Shown here piece after piece: positions 9,583-18,294 of a stretch of 30,536 bases of DNA. A program made the position numbers and the translations under genes. Source of the DNA: CAVSUR01 sp052143655 (GTDB lineage Bacteria; Actinomycetota; Actinomycetes; Streptosporangiales; Streptosporangiaceae); the NCBI GenBank assembly GCA_052143655.1, contig JBKQSL010000064.1, forward strand, positions 1 to 30,536, in the 5' to 3' direction. Numbering within the stretch: position 1 is the first letter of the stretch; every line of letters begins with the position of its first letter. The notes beneath the pieces were generated by a model that was not told the origin of the DNA, ran no database searches, and saw only the letters and a list, made by a program, of their open reading frames with translations.

Positions 9583-10684
9583 CGAGGTCCAGCACCTCGG
9601 CCGCCCCGGGCACCTCCCGGACCGAGCGGGCCTTGGGCCCCACGTACCGGGCGCTCGGGCGCACCAGCCGCCCGGTGCGCTTCTGCTCCAGGATGTGCGC
9701 GGCCCAGCCCGCCGTCCGGGCGCAGGTGAACATCGAGGTGAACATGTGCGAGGGCACCTCGGCGAAGTCCAGGATGATCGCCGCCCAGAACTCCACGTTC
9801 GTGGCGAGGATCCGGTCGGGCCGCCGGGCGTGCAGCTCGTCCAGGGCCGCCTTCTCCAGTGCCGCGGCCACCTCGTAACGGGGCGCGCCGAGCTCGCGGG
9901 CGGTCCGGCGCAGGACCCGCGCCCGCGGGTCCTCGGCCCGGTAGACCCGGTGGCCGAAGCCCATCAGCCGCTCGCCGAGGTCGAGCACCTGCTTGACATA
10001 GGCCTCCGCGTCGCCCATCCGCTCGACGTCCTCGATCATGCCGAGCACCCTGGCGGGCGCGCCGCCGTGCAGCGGGCCGGACATCGCGCCGACGGCGCCC
10101 GACAGGGCCGCGGCCACGTCCGCCCCGGTGGAGGCGATCACCCGGGCGGTGAACGTGGAGGCGTTCATGCCGTGCTCGGCCGCCGATACCCAGTACGCGT
10201 CGATCGCCTTGACGTGCCGGGGGTCCGGCTCGCCGCGCCAGCGGATCATGAACCGCTCAGTGATGGTCCTGGCCGCGTCCACCTGCCGCTGCGGCACCAT
10301 CGGCAGGCCCAGCCCGCGGGCCGCCTGGGCGACGAACGACAGCGCCATTACCGAGGCCCGGGCCAGGTCGGCGCGGGCCTGCTCATCGCTGATGTCCAGC
10401 AGCTGCTGCATGCCCCAGGCGGGCGCCAGCATGGCCAGCGCGCTCTGCACGTCGACCCGGATGTCGCCGGAGTGCACCGGGATGGGGTACGGCTCGGCCG
10501 GGGGCAGCCCCGGGGCGAACTCGTTGTCCACCAGCAGGCCCCAGACATGCCCGTACGAGACGTGCCCGGCGAGCTCCTCGATGTCCACGCCGCGGTACCG
10601 GAGCGAGCCGCCTTCCTTGTCGGGCTCGGCGATCTCGGTCTCGAACGCGATTACGCCTTCCAGGCCGGGTACAAAATCGGACAT
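9575..10684 (-). CDS. citA: Citrate synthase 2
   Basis: 369 residues. Citrate synthase condenses acetyl-CoA with oxaloacetate at the start of the TCA cycle. The family signature GHRVYRAEDPRARVL is present with its catalytic His, and the other active-site blocks are AAEHGMNASTFTARV and GPLHGGAP. The C-terminus holds PSARYVGP. The short N-terminus (MSDFVPGLEGVIAFETEIAEPD) is that of the compact, non-allosteric citrate synthase 2 type of actinobacteria. The start is the ATG at 10684, preceded by GGAGGATC about 8 bases upstream; the longer open frame to 11089 runs into pdxH and is ignored. It is coupled to serC downstream. Confidence 0.94.
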   Translation of the reverse strand: MSDFVPGLEGVIAFETEIAEPDKEGGSLRYRGVDIEELAGHVSYGHVWGLLVDNEFAPGLPPAEPYPIPVHSGDIRVDVQSALAMLAPAWGMQQLLDISDEQARADLARASVMALSFVAQAARGLGLPMVPQRQVDAARTITERFMIRWRGEPDPRHVKAIDAYWVSAAEHGMNASTFTARVIASTGADVAAALSGAVGAMSGPLHGGAPARVLGMIEDVERMGDAEAYVKQVLDLGERLMGFGHRVYRAEDPRARVLRRTARELGAPRYEVAAALEKAALDELHARRPDRILATNVEFWAAIILDFAEVPSHMFTSMFTCARTAGWAAHILEQKRTGRLVRPSARYVGPKARSVREVPGAAEVLDLDV

Positions 10685-10880
10685 CTCGTGATCCTCCGTC
10701 TTTCGTGGTGGCGCCTGCGGCGGTCCGGCCCGCCACCGGGACGCGCCGGGCACTGGCGCCGCGGTCGTCCGGCGCTTCCCCGGCAGAACCTGCTGGAACT
10801 CATTCAACCGCGCGCGCGGGCCGGACGGGTAACCAGGGAGGTCGTGCGCCCTGCTGGCGAGTATGTGAAGATCGGAGACC

Positions 10881-11537
10881 GTGGAGGCTGACACGCACGC
10901 GCTGCGGCGCGCGAACACTGATCCGCTGGCCGGCGGGCTGAGCCGGGCGCAGCTCGCGGCCGACCCGCTGGCGCAGTTCGACCTGTGGATGGCCGACGTG
11001 CAGGCCGCGGGGCTGCCCGAGCCGACCGCGATGGCGCTGGCCACCGTGTCGGCCGACGGCCGTCCGCGGGCCCGCATCGTGCTGCTCAAGAACCGGGACG
11101 AGGCCGGCTTCGTCTTCTACACCAACCGCACCTCGCGCAAGGGCATGGACCTGGCGCAGGTGCCGCGCGCCTGCCTGCTGTTCAGCTGGTACCCGATCGG
11201 CCGCCAGGTGATCATCGAGGGCGCGGTGGAAACGCTGTCCACTGCGGACAGCGAGCCGTACTTCCATTCCCGGCCCCGGGCCTCCCAGCTCGGCGCCTGG
11301 GCCAGCCGGCAATCCACGGTGGTGGCCGCCAGGGCGGAGCTGGATGACCGCTTCGACCGGCTGGCGGAGCGCTGGCCGGAGGGCACCACGGTCCCGATGC
11401 CGGACTTCTGGGGCGGCTACCGGGTGGTGCCGGAGGCCTATGAGTTCTGGCACGACGGCACGGCCGGGCGGATGCACGACCGGTTCCGGTACGTCCGCGG
11501 CGGCGGCGGCTGGGTGATCGAGCGCCTCGCGCCCTGA
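10881..11537 (+). CDS. pdxH: Pyridoxamine 5'-phosphate oxidase
   Basis: 218-residue FMN-dependent enzyme that oxidises pyridoxamine/pyridoxine 5'-phosphate to pyridoxal 5'-phosphate. The FMN/substrate blocks are ARIVLLKNRDEAGFVFYTN, SRKGMDLAQVPRACLLFSW and GRQVIIEGAVE. The family C-terminus (DFWGGYRVVPEAYEFWHDG, then RFRY and WVIERLAP) is intact. Start is the GTG at 10881, with a nearby GGAGA. It is transcribed away from citA-serC, sharing a 196-base intergenic region; its product is the cofactor of SerC. Confidence 0.95.
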   Translation: MEADTHALRRANTDPLAGGLSRAQLAADPLAQFDLWMADVQAAGLPEPTAMALATVSADGRPRARIVLLKNRDEAGFVFYTNRTSRKGMDLAQVPRACLLFSWYPIGRQVIIEGAVETLSTADSEPYFHSRPRASQLGAWASRQSTVVAARAELDDRFDRLAERWPEGTTVPMPDFWGGYRVVPEAYEFWHDGTAGRMHDRFRYVRGGGGWVIERLAP

Positions 11538-11605
11538 CGGCTGCGGGACCCGCCGGGCCGGCCGCAGGGTGCCTTAGCATCGTGAGGGGGACGGCGGGAG
11601 GACAC

Positions 11606-12325
11606 GTGACGGCGCACGGGCTCATCGATACGACTGAGATGTACCTTCGCACGGTCTTCGAGCTCGAGGAAGAGGGAGTCGTCCCGCTGCGCGCGCGCAT
11701 CGCCGAGCGGCTGTCGCAGACCGGTCCCACGGTGAGCCAGACGGTGGCCCGGATGGAACGGGACGGGCTGCTGCGGGTTGAGGGGGACCGGCAGCTGTCG
11801 CTGACGCCGCAGGGGCGCACGCTCGCCGTCCGGGTGATGCGCAAGCACCGGCTGGCCGAGTGCCTGCTGGTTGGCGTGATCGGCCTGCCCTGGGAGGAAG
11901 TGCACGCCGAGGCCTGCCGGTGGGAGCACGTGATGTCCGAGAACGTGGAGCGCCGGCTGGTGACGCTGCTGGACTACCCGGTGCGGTGCCCGCACGGGAA
12001 CGTGATCCCCGGTCTCGACGAGCTCGGCGTGCCGCCGGCGGCCGTCAGCCGGGCGGCCGAGGCGGACCTCGAGCCGGACGCCGCGATGACGATAATCGCC
12101 TCCCGGGTGCCCGAGCTGGTGATCATCCGCCGCATCAGCGAGCAGATCCAGAGTGATCCCGTTCTCATGCTTAAACTCAAGGACGCCGGGATTCAACCCG
12201 GCCGTGAGGTTATGCTCGCAGCCAGTGACAGCGGTGTGCAGGTAACCAGTGAGGATAGGGTCGGCGGTGTCGCAGCAGAACTGCCCAGTTATGTCGCGGC
12301 GCACCTTTTCGTCACTAAGGCGTGA
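11606..12325 (+). CDS. ideR: DtxR/IdeR family iron-dependent repressor
   Basis: 239 residues from the GTG at 11606, which has a GGAGGA site just upstream. The winged helix-turn-helix (ARIAERLSQTGPTVSQTVARMERDGLL) is followed by the metal-binding dimerisation domain. The full DtxR ligand set is present with a +2 offset: M12, H81, E85, H100, C104, E107 and H108, the last in the EACRWEHVM motif. The C-terminal ~80 residues are an SH3-like domain (LMLKLKDAGIQPGREVMLAAS). It should bind Fe2+ and repress iron-uptake and siderophore genes. The Cys at site 2 supports iron (DtxR/IdeR) over manganese (MntR) specificity. Its stop overlaps the next start by GTGA, coupling it to the phosphatase gene. Confidence 0.93.
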   Translation: MTAHGLIDTTEMYLRTVFELEEEGVVPLRARIAERLSQTGPTVSQTVARMERDGLLRVEGDRQLSLTPQGRTLAVRVMRKHRLAECLLVGVIGLPWEEVHAEACRWEHVMSENVERRLVTLLDYPVRCPHGNVIPGLDELGVPPAAVSRAAEADLEPDAAMTIIASRVPELVIIRRISEQIQSDPVLMLKLKDAGIQPGREVMLAASDSGVQVTSEDRVGGVAAELPSYVAAHLFVTKA

Positions 12326-14592
12326 GCGCGCGCGGCCCTGCGCTCATCCCGGGCGGTCAGGTGCAGCCGCCTGCTGAGCTGTCGGCGTCTGGCCTGCTGG
12401 ACGCCGACAGCGTGCTGAGCCAGGCCGAGACTGGCGTGATCGCCGTCGACCGGTCCGGCAACCTGACGTACGCCAACCCGTTCGCGGTCGCGCTATTCGG
12501 GCTGCCCGACGACGCGCCGTTCCCGGCGGGCCGTCCGCTGTCCTCGCTCGGGTTCGAGGAAGGCGCCCCGTACCGCACCCAGCACCTGCTCGACCAGGTA
12601 CTGCGCGGCCGTGAATGGGAGGGCACGCTGGCCAGCCAGCGGTCCGACGGGGTGCGGGTCTTCGTCCGGGCGCATGCCGCCCCGCTGCGCCGTGCTGGCG
12701 GCGAGATCAGCGGCGTGGTGCTCGTCGCGCAGGGCGCCGCGAGCCTCGGCGCGCAGCGGTCCGGCGGGCGGATCGGCCTGCTGGAGCGGGTCGGCGAGCG
12801 GCTGGCCAGCTCGCTGGAGCTGAGCGTGACGCTGCGGGAAGTGGCCGAGACGCTGGTGCCGCAGTTCGCCGATCACTGCTTCATCGACCTGTTCCACGGC
12901 AACAAGCTGGTGCGCCGCGCGCAGCTGCACGCCCGCGGCTGGACTCCGGCCCCGGGTACCTGGGCGGTCACCGGCGAGCAGGTCCGCCTCCCGCCGGGCA
13001 GCATCTGCCAGCTGGCGATGGACCGGATGGAGCCGGTGGTCGTGGCCGACGTCAGCGAGGACCTGCTGGTCGTGCCGACCCCCGCCGCGCTGCCGGTGCG
13101 CGAGGGCATCGGCCTCACCTCGGCGGTCGCGGCGCCGCTGATCGCGCGCGGCCAGCTGCTCGGGGTCATGAGCCTGTTCCTGTCCCGGCTGTCCCGGCGC
13201 CCGAACCCGCGCTACTCGGCCGACGACCGGGACTTCGTCGGCGCGATCGCCGGCCGGGTGGCGGTCGCGATCGACAACGCAATGCTGTTCGAGGAGGAAC
13301 GGCGGACCGCGCTGGCGTTCCAGACCAGCCTGCTGCCGCATGACCCGCCGCCGCTGGACGGCCTCGAAGTGGCGTACTCATACGTGCCCGCCAAGCCGCT
13401 GGAGACGCACGGCCAGGGCATCCAGACTCAGGTGGGCGGGGACTGGTACGACATCATCCTGCTGTCGGCCGGCCGGGTCGGCATCGTCATCGGCGACGTG
13501 GAAGGCCGCGGGGCGAAGGCGGCCGCGGTCATGGGCCAGCTCCGGGCGGCGCTGCGCGCCTTCGCGCAGGACGACAAGTCCCCTGCCGAGATACTGCGCC
13601 GGCTCGACGACTGGTGCCGCAGCCTCGGGCCATCCCGGGCCGAGGGACCGGACTCGGCCGACTCGCCCACCGTGAGCTGCCTGTACCTGATCTACGACGC
13701 CTGGTCGCGGGTGCTGTCCTTCGCCAACGCCGGCCACGCCCCGCCCATGCTCGTCACCGCCGCCGGCGTCACCCAGCTGGACATCCAGCACCAGGGGGTG
13801 CTGCTCGGCGCGCGCGGCAAGGGCATGGCCGGGCTGCCGTCCTACCGCGAGGAGTCACGCCAGCTGGAGCCCGGCAGCATGCTCGTCTTCTACACCGACG
13901 GGCTGACCGACCGGCGGCAGCGCGCTGACGGCACCGGACCGTATTCCGACGCCGAGGTGACCGAGCTGCTCCAGCAGGCGGTGACCGGGGCCGCCCAGGC
14001 CAGCGTGGCCGAGGTGGCCCGCGCGGTCGAGCGCGCGGTGCCGGGCGACATCGATGACGACATGGCGGTCGTGGTCGTGCGCACGTCGACGGCCGACCTC
14101 GCGTCCTGGGAGGGGCGCTTCGGGTCCGAGCCGATCATGGTGTCGCAGGCCCGGCGGATGGCCCTGGAGACCTTCCTGTCCTGGGGCATGCAGCTGGGGC
14201 AGGCCGAGCTGGCGTGCCTGCTGGTCTCCGAGGTCGTGACCAACGTGGTGCTGCACGCCGCGCCCACGCCGAGCCCGCGGCCCGAGTTCGCGCTCGCGGG
14301 CGAGGGCTCCGGCTGGCCGGCGGTGAGTGATGACTGGGACGACTCGCCGTTCGCGGACGGGCTGGACGGGGCGGGCGGCGGCGAGTTCACCCTCCGGCTG
14401 CGCCGCGGCCACGACGCGGTCTGGGTCGAGGTCTTCGACGCCGACCTGCGCCTGCCGCGGATCCGCAGCGCCGGGGAGACCGACGAGGGCGGCCGCGGGC
14501 TGTACCTGGTGGACCAGCTGGCCACCCGGTGGGGATCCCGGCCGACCAAGGACGGCAAAGCCGTCTGGTTCGAGCTCCCCATGCGCGGCTAA
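12322..14592 (+). CDS. PAS-GAF-PP2C(SpoIIE)-HATPase signalling protein
   Basis: 756 residues, soluble, four domains. Residues ~25-135 form a PAS sensor (TGVIAVDRSGNLTYANPFAVALFG), ~150-330 a GAF domain, ~355-585 a SpoIIE/RsbU-type PP2C Ser/Thr phosphatase, and ~600-755 an RsbW-like HATPase. The phosphatase keeps its metal-binding residues: GDWYD at 373-377, GDVEGRG from 391, TDG at 525-527 and DDDM at 578-581. The HATPase has the N-box SEVVTNVVLHAA and the G-box DEGGRGLYLVDQLATRWG. It thus combines an anti-anti-sigma phosphatase and an anti-sigma-type kinase in one chain, a common actinobacterial partner-switching design controlling an alternative sigma factor. Its target is not encoded nearby. 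Start is the GTG at 12322, overlapping the ideR stop. Confidence 0.93.
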   Translation: MSARGPALIPGGQVQPPAELSASGLLDADSVLSQAETGVIAVDRSGNLTYANPFAVALFGLPDDAPFPAGRPLSSLGFEEGAPYRTQHLLDQVLRGREWEGTLASQRSDGVRVFVRAHAAPLRRAGGEISGVVLVAQGAASLGAQRSGGRIGLLERVGERLASSLELSVTLREVAETLVPQFADHCFIDLFHGNKLVRRAQLHARGWTPAPGTWAVTGEQVRLPPGSICQLAMDRMEPVVVADVSEDLLVVPTPAALPVREGIGLTSAVAAPLIARGQLLGVMSLFLSRLSRRPNPRYSADDRDFVGAIAGRVAVAIDNAMLFEEERRTALAFQTSLLPHDPPPLDGLEVAYSYVPAKPLETHGQGIQTQVGGDWYDIILLSAGRVGIVIGDVEGRGAKAAAVMGQLRAALRAFAQDDKSPAEILRRLDDWCRSLGPSRAEGPDSADSPTVSCLYLIYDAWSRVLSFANAGHAPPMLVTAAGVTQLDIQHQGVLLGARGKGMAGLPSYREESRQLEPGSMLVFYTDGLTDRRQRADGTGPYSDAEVTELLQQAVTGAAQASVAEVARAVERAVPGDIDDDMAVVVVRTSTADLASWEGRFGSEPIMVSQARRMALETFLSWGMQLGQAELACLLVSEVVTNVVLHAAPTPSPRPEFALAGEGSGWPAVSDDWDDSPFADGLDGAGGGEFTLRLRRGHDAVWVEVFDADLRLPRIRSAGETDEGGRGLYLVDQLATRWGSRPTKDGKAVWFELPMRG

Positions 14593-14604
14593 TTCTCTGC
14601 TGGC

Positions 14605-14623
14605 CCGGGGGCCGAGCCCCCGG
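14605..14623 (+). terminator. Terminator after the PP2C gene
   Basis: CCGGGGGC (14605-14612) and GCCCCCGG (14616-14623) form an 8-bp perfect stem with a CGA loop 13 bases after the stop codon. Confidence 0.75.
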
Positions 14624-14752
14624 AGCCCCCCGAACACCGGTAACCGGCTGCGCGGCACTGGCCCTTGACTGACATGCCGGGCTCTGCAGCCATGGGCTCG
14701 GGCCCGGCGGGTCCTCGCCTCGGCTCGCTGAATCGTGGCAGCCCCCCGCTCG

Positions 14753-14768
14753 GGCCCCGAAGGGGGCC
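14753..14768 (-). terminator. Hairpin terminator for the small membrane protein gene
   Basis: GGCCCC (14753-14758) pairs with GGGGCC (14763-14768) over a 4-base loop, 12 bases past the stop of the leftward gene at 14780. Short stem, so moderate support. Confidence 0.45.
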
Positions 14769-14779
14769 GTCGCGGGCGG

Positions 14780-14944
14780 CTAGTGCTGGGCGGCCCAGAG
14801 AGCTAGCACGACTATGGCGAAGCCGACGGCGACGACGATGATCGTCCGGGTGGTGACCGGCAGGCCGATCCGGCGGCGCAGCCGGCCGGTCAACAGAGCC
14901 ACGACGATCGCCAGGAATGCCAGCAGGATCAGGCCCTGGCTCAC
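14780..14944 (-). CDS. Small two-helix membrane protein
   Basis: 54 residues from the GTG at 14944, which is preceded by GGAGG with 5-base spacing. It consists of two hydrophobic helices (LILLAFLAIVVALLTG and IIVVAVGFAIVVLALWAA) joined by a basic loop (RLRRRIGLPVTTR). No known family is recognised. A longer version from an ATG at 14977 is possible, but the ribosome binding site supports 14944. It is convergent with the PP2C gene. Confidence 0.65.
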   Translation of the reverse strand: MSQGLILLAFLAIVVALLTGRLRRRIGLPVTTRTIIVVAVGFAIVVLALWAAQH

Positions 14945-15140
14945 GTCAGCCTCCGCGCACTCGTCTACTCCGAGCATAGCGGCTGCGGCGCTGCCCCAGC
15001 GGCAGTCCGGGCGCCCGCAGTCGTGCCGGACCGAGGCTGCCGGGGCGCGCTGACGGCGGCTGCGGCCGTCCGGCCCGGCAGGCTCGCGGCGGCTCACGTC
15101 CCCGGGGTCGCGGGTGGCGCCCAGGCCGTCCGGCCTGGCC

Positions 15141-15590
15141 TCACGCGGCCCCGTCGCGGGACAGCGGCGTGACCACTGACAGCGCGGACGCGCCCAGGAT
15201 GGCGGGCACGGCCGTGGCCGCGTCCGGGCTCTGAACACAGTCGTGCAGGCGGCGCAGCACGGTCAGCTGCCGGCTCAGCGCGTCGATCCGGTCGGCCACC
15301 AGCCGCGCTGCGCTGTCGCGCTGGCCCGGACTCGCCGGGCGTCCCTGAGCGAGCCGTGTCAGCGGCCTGACTTCCTCCAGCCGGAACCCGAGGTCCTTGA
15401 GCGCGAGCGCCGTGGCCAGGTAGCCGCGGTACTCGCGCGGGTACCTGCGGGTGCCGCCGGGTGAGCGCCGCGGCTCGGGGAGGATGCCCAGCTCCTCGTA
15501 ATAGCGGATCGTGCGGCTGCTCACCCCGGCGTCTTGGGCCAGTTCCCCGATGCTGACCAGGGACGCCGCATCCTCGGTACGCTTTGTCAT
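15141..15590 (-). CDS. MerR family transcriptional regulator
   Basis: 149 residues. The N-terminal MerR helix-turn-helix reads SIGELAQDAGVSSRTIRYYEELGILPEPRRSPGGTRRYP, followed by the second wing and a dimerisation coiled coil (about 90-120). Only one Cys (HDCVQSP) lies in the C-terminal effector region, so a SoxR-type Fe-S cluster or a classical metal site is not supported; the effector is unknown. It is divergent from the thiolase across about 310 bases and may control it or itself. The start is the ATG at 15590. Confidence 0.9.
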   Translation of the reverse strand: MTKRTEDAASLVSIGELAQDAGVSSRTIRYYEELGILPEPRRSPGGTRRYPREYRGYLATALALKDLGFRLEEVRPLTRLAQGRPASPGQRDSAARLVADRIDALSRQLTVLRRLHDCVQSPDAATAVPAILGASALSVVTPLSRDGAA

Positions 15591-15901
15591 AGTTCCGGCT
15601 ACCCCCCGTGATATTCCCGTCCGCTATCAGCTGCCGCGGGCATCCGGCCATTTGCAGGTCAGACGGTATCCATTCGCGGTAAACCATCAGCCATTGACCC
15701 TGAGTGACCGCCACGGCAATTACGGATAGTAGTCGCATCCGCATCACGGGCGTCGTGCTTTCTCCTCGTTCGCGGTCTGTCCCCGCGGCCCTGTGGTGAC
15801 CTGCCGCCTGCGGGGTAATCTCCAGGTAACCGGCAGATCGGGCAGGGCCGCCCGGATGCGGCGGGCGGCCGGACCGTCGCCGCGCAGTGGTGGGAGGTCG
15901 C
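15591..15901. other. Divergent intergenic region between MerR and thiolase genes
   Basis: About 310 bases with lower GC than the flanks. A TTGACC near 15693 could be a -35 element for the rightward thiolase gene, but no convincing -10 follows at the right spacing. A leftward open frame through this gap (beginning MRMRLLSVIAVAVTQ) runs into merR in another frame and is probably not a gene. No RNA gene was recognised. Confidence 0.4.
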
Positions 15902-17050
15902 GTGTCTGAGGCGTACATTGTGGGCGCGGTGCGCACCCCGGTCGGCCGGCGCGGCGGCGGGCTGTCCGCCGTCCACCCTGCCGACCTTGCCGCGCAGGTG
16001 CTGACCGAGCTGATCGCCCGTACTGGCGCGGATCCCGCCGCGGTCGATGACGTGATCATGGGATGCGTCTCCCAGATCGGGCCGCAGACCATGGGCATCG
16101 CCAGGACGGCGTGGCTGTCGGCGGGCCTGCCCGAGCGGGTGCCCGGCGTCACCATCGACCGGCAGTGCGGATCCTCCCAGCAGGCAGTGCACTTCGCCGC
16201 GCAGGCCGTGCTGTCGGGGACCCAGGACCTGGTCGTGGCCGCTGGCGTGGAGAGCATGAGCATGGTGCCGATGGGCTCGACCGTGCTGCTGGCGATGGAG
16301 CACGAGATGGCCCCGCCGTTCGGTCACGGCTGGCGGGACCGGTACGGCGACCAGGAGATCTCCCAGTTCCGCGGGGCCCAGATGATGTGCGAGAAGTGGG
16401 GGCTCAAGCGGGCGCAGCTGGAGGAGTATGCGCTGGCCAGCCACCAGCGGGCGGTGTGCGCCGTCGACGAGGGCCGGTTCGACCGGGAGATCGCCGCGGT
16501 CGGCGAGACGGCGGTCGACGAGGGGCCGCGGCGGGACAGCACGCTGGCCCGGATGGCGGAGCTCAAGCCGCTGCGCGAGGGCTGGGAGCTGACCGCGGCT
16601 ACGGCCTCGCAGATCTCTGACGGGGCCGCCGCGCTGCTGATCGCGTCGCCGACGGCGGTGCGGCGGCACGGCTTCACGCCGCGGGCCCGGGTACATGCCC
16701 TGGCGGTCGCCGGGGCCGACCCGGTGTACATGCTGACCGGTCCCATCCCGGCCACCGAGATGGTCCTGGACTGCGGTCACCTGAGCATCGGCGACATCGA
16801 CATCTTCGAGGTCAACGAGGCGTTCGCGCCGGTCGTGCTGGCCTGGTCCGCCGAGACCGGCGCGCCGCTGGACAAGACCAACCCCAACGGGGGTGCGATC
16901 GCACTCGGCCATCCGCTGGGTGCCACCGGCGCGATCCTGATGACCAAGCTGCTGCACGAGCTCGAGCGGGGCGGCGGCCGCTTCGGCCTGCAGGCCATGT
17001 GCGAGGGCGGCGGCCAGGCCAACGCCACGATCATCGAGCGGCTCACCTGA
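15902..17050 (+). CDS. Acetyl-CoA acyltransferase / acetyltransferase (thiolase)
   Basis: 382-residue thiolase that cleaves 3-ketoacyl-CoA or condenses acetyl-CoA units in the cytoplasm. All three catalytic sites are intact: the nucleophile C89 in DRQCGSSQQA, H337 in GGAIALGHPLGATG, and C367 in AMCEGGGQANA; the NEAF motif is at 305-308. The sequence is nearest to degradative FadA-like actinobacterial thiolases, but no FadB partner is adjacent, so the pathway is open. The start is the GTG at 15902 with GGGAGG about 5 bases upstream, in preference to the ATG at 15887, which would place the ribosome binding site inside the gene. A strong terminator follows. Confidence 0.93.
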   Translation: MSEAYIVGAVRTPVGRRGGGLSAVHPADLAAQVLTELIARTGADPAAVDDVIMGCVSQIGPQTMGIARTAWLSAGLPERVPGVTIDRQCGSSQQAVHFAAQAVLSGTQDLVVAAGVESMSMVPMGSTVLLAMEHEMAPPFGHGWRDRYGDQEISQFRGAQMMCEKWGLKRAQLEEYALASHQRAVCAVDEGRFDREIAAVGETAVDEGPRRDSTLARMAELKPLREGWELTAATASQISDGAAALLIASPTAVRRHGFTPRARVHALAVAGADPVYMLTGPIPATEMVLDCGHLSIGDIDIFEVNEAFAPVVLAWSAETGAPLDKTNPNGGAIALGHPLGATGAILMTKLLHELERGGGRFGLQAMCEGGGQANATIIERLT

Positions 17051-17095
17051 CCGGGCAGTACAAGCCGCAGATCGGCTGAGCCCAGCCTCGCCCGT

Positions 17096-17135
17096 CCCCG
17101 GGGCCCGCGCGGTGGCCGCCGTGCGGGCCCCGGGG
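17096..17135 (+). terminator. Strong terminator after the thiolase gene
   Basis: A 13-bp perfect stem: CCCCGGGGCCCGC (17096-17108) pairs with GCGGGCCCCGGGG (17123-17135). The 14-base loop can itself fold (CGG-TGG-CCG). GTCTTGG follows. Confidence 0.85.
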
Positions 17136-17181
17136 GGTCTTGGGGAGCTGACCGGCCCTGTGCGGTGGCGCGGCGCGGCGG

Positions 17182-17493
17182 TTAGGGCTGCGCGGCTAGC
17201 TCGGCCATCGGCTCGGCCTGCCGGGCCCCGGCCGGCAGCGCGTCCGCCACATCGGCCGGGTTGGCCCGGCTGACGTACACCTGCGGGCTGATCTCGTGCA
17301 GGTCGCCGAGCAGGACGCCGAGACGCTCGTCGTGCTCTAGCTCTACGAAGACCTCGCCGGTCATCTCGGCTATCTTGCGGCCGCGCGGCGCCAGCCGTAC
17401 CAGCGAGACTGGCTCGCCGGCCAGGGCCTCGTTGAACAGCGCAAGCGTGCGAGGGTCATCGCAGAGAGTGATCCGGATTCGCCACAAGGACAT
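17182..17493 (-). CDS. Small hypothetical protein
   Basis: 103 residues, no signal peptide or membrane helix. The first ~80 residues (MSLWRIRITLCDDPRTLALFNEALAG...VFVELEHDERLGVLLGDLHEISPQVYVSRAN) alternate strands and helices in a way that could be a small ferredoxin-like or ACT-like fold, but I recognise no family. Codon use is typical of the host, with third positions nearly all G/C, which supports it as a real gene. It lies between the thiolase terminator and dcd, on the same strand as dcd. Confidence 0.65.
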   Translation of the reverse strand: MSLWRIRITLCDDPRTLALFNEALAGEPVSLVRLAPRGRKIAEMTGEVFVELEHDERLGVLLGDLHEISPQVYVSRANPADVADALPAGARQAEPMAELAAQP

Positions 17494-17583
17494 GCCTGCC
17501 TCGCATTCTTCTCGGTTGCACTCTTGACAATGCGGCGGCCCCGTTGCCGCGGTGTGTGATCTAAGTAACGATGGCGTGAACGG

Positions 17584-18294
17584 CTAAGTGCCCGGCCGGC
17601 CCTGGACGGGTCCTGGGATCCTCGCTGCCGAGGGTGCCGGTAACCGCCTGTCCGGCGCCGGGGGCGGTGCCGATGGCGGGCCCGGGACCGGGCCGGAACC
17701 CGGACCGGGAGCCGGTGCCCGCACGTCGGCCCGGTAGAAGTTCAGGTAGGAGCGGGACGGGGTCGGCCCGCGCTGATCCTGGTAGCGCGAGCCGTACACT
17801 GGCGAGCCATACGGGTTCTGGGCGGGCGAGCTGCACCGGAACAGGCACAGCTGGCCGATCTTCATGCCCGGCCACAGCTTGATGGGCAGTGTGGCCACAT
17901 TGGACAGCTCGAGCGTCACGTGACCGGTGAATCCCGGGTCGATCCAGCCGGCCGTGGAATGCGTCAGCAGGCCGAGCCGGCCCAGCGAGCTCTTGCCTTC
18001 CAGCCGGCCGGCGAGGTCGGCGGGCAGCGTCACGACCTCGAACGTGGACGCCAGCACGAACTCCCCGGGGTGCAGCACGAACGGCTCATCGCCCGTGGTT
18101 TCCACCAGCCGGGTCAGCTCCGGCTGCTCCACCGCAGGATCGATGTGCGGGTACCGGTGGTTCTCGAACACCCGGAAGTAGCGGTCGAGCCGGACATCGA
18201 TGCTCGACGGCTGGATCAGCTCGGGCGCGTACGGGTCGAGCCGGACCCGGCCCGACTCCAGTTCCGCCTTGATGTCTCGGTCGGAGAGCAGCAC
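17584..18294 (-). CDS. dcd: dCTP deaminase with C-terminal extension
   Basis: 236 residues. Deaminates dCTP toward dUTP/dUMP for thymidylate synthesis; some actinobacterial members also hydrolyse the triphosphate. The core matches Dcd throughout: MLLSDRDIKAELESG, IQPSSIDVRLD, EGKSSLGRLGLLTHSTAGWI and GFTGHVTLELSN with the catalytic glutamate (E129), then YGSRYQDQRGPTPSRSYLNF. The core usually ends at about 190 residues, and here a ~45-residue Pro/Gly/Ala-rich tail is added. The start is the GTG at 18294. The gap to the tRNA gene (18295-18576) holds no recognisable gene. Confidence 0.95.
   Translation of the reverse strand: MLLSDRDIKAELESGRVRLDPYAPELIQPSSIDVRLDRYFRVFENHRYPHIDPAVEQPELTRLVETTGDEPFVLHPGEFVLASTFEVVTLPADLAGRLEGKSSLGRLGLLTHSTAGWIDPGFTGHVTLELSNVATLPIKLWPGMKIGQLCLFRCSSPAQNPYGSPVYGSRYQDQRGPTPSRSYLNFYRADVRAPAPGPGSGPVPGPPSAPPPAPDRRLPAPSAARIPGPVQGRPGT

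Noticed and set aside
15094..16263. 389-codon leftward ORF across merR and the start of the thiolase gene
   Set aside because: It overlaps two well-supported genes in other frames and its composition is that of a shadow frame; the short segment beginning MRMRLLSVIAV in the gap has no ribosome binding site that I can see.
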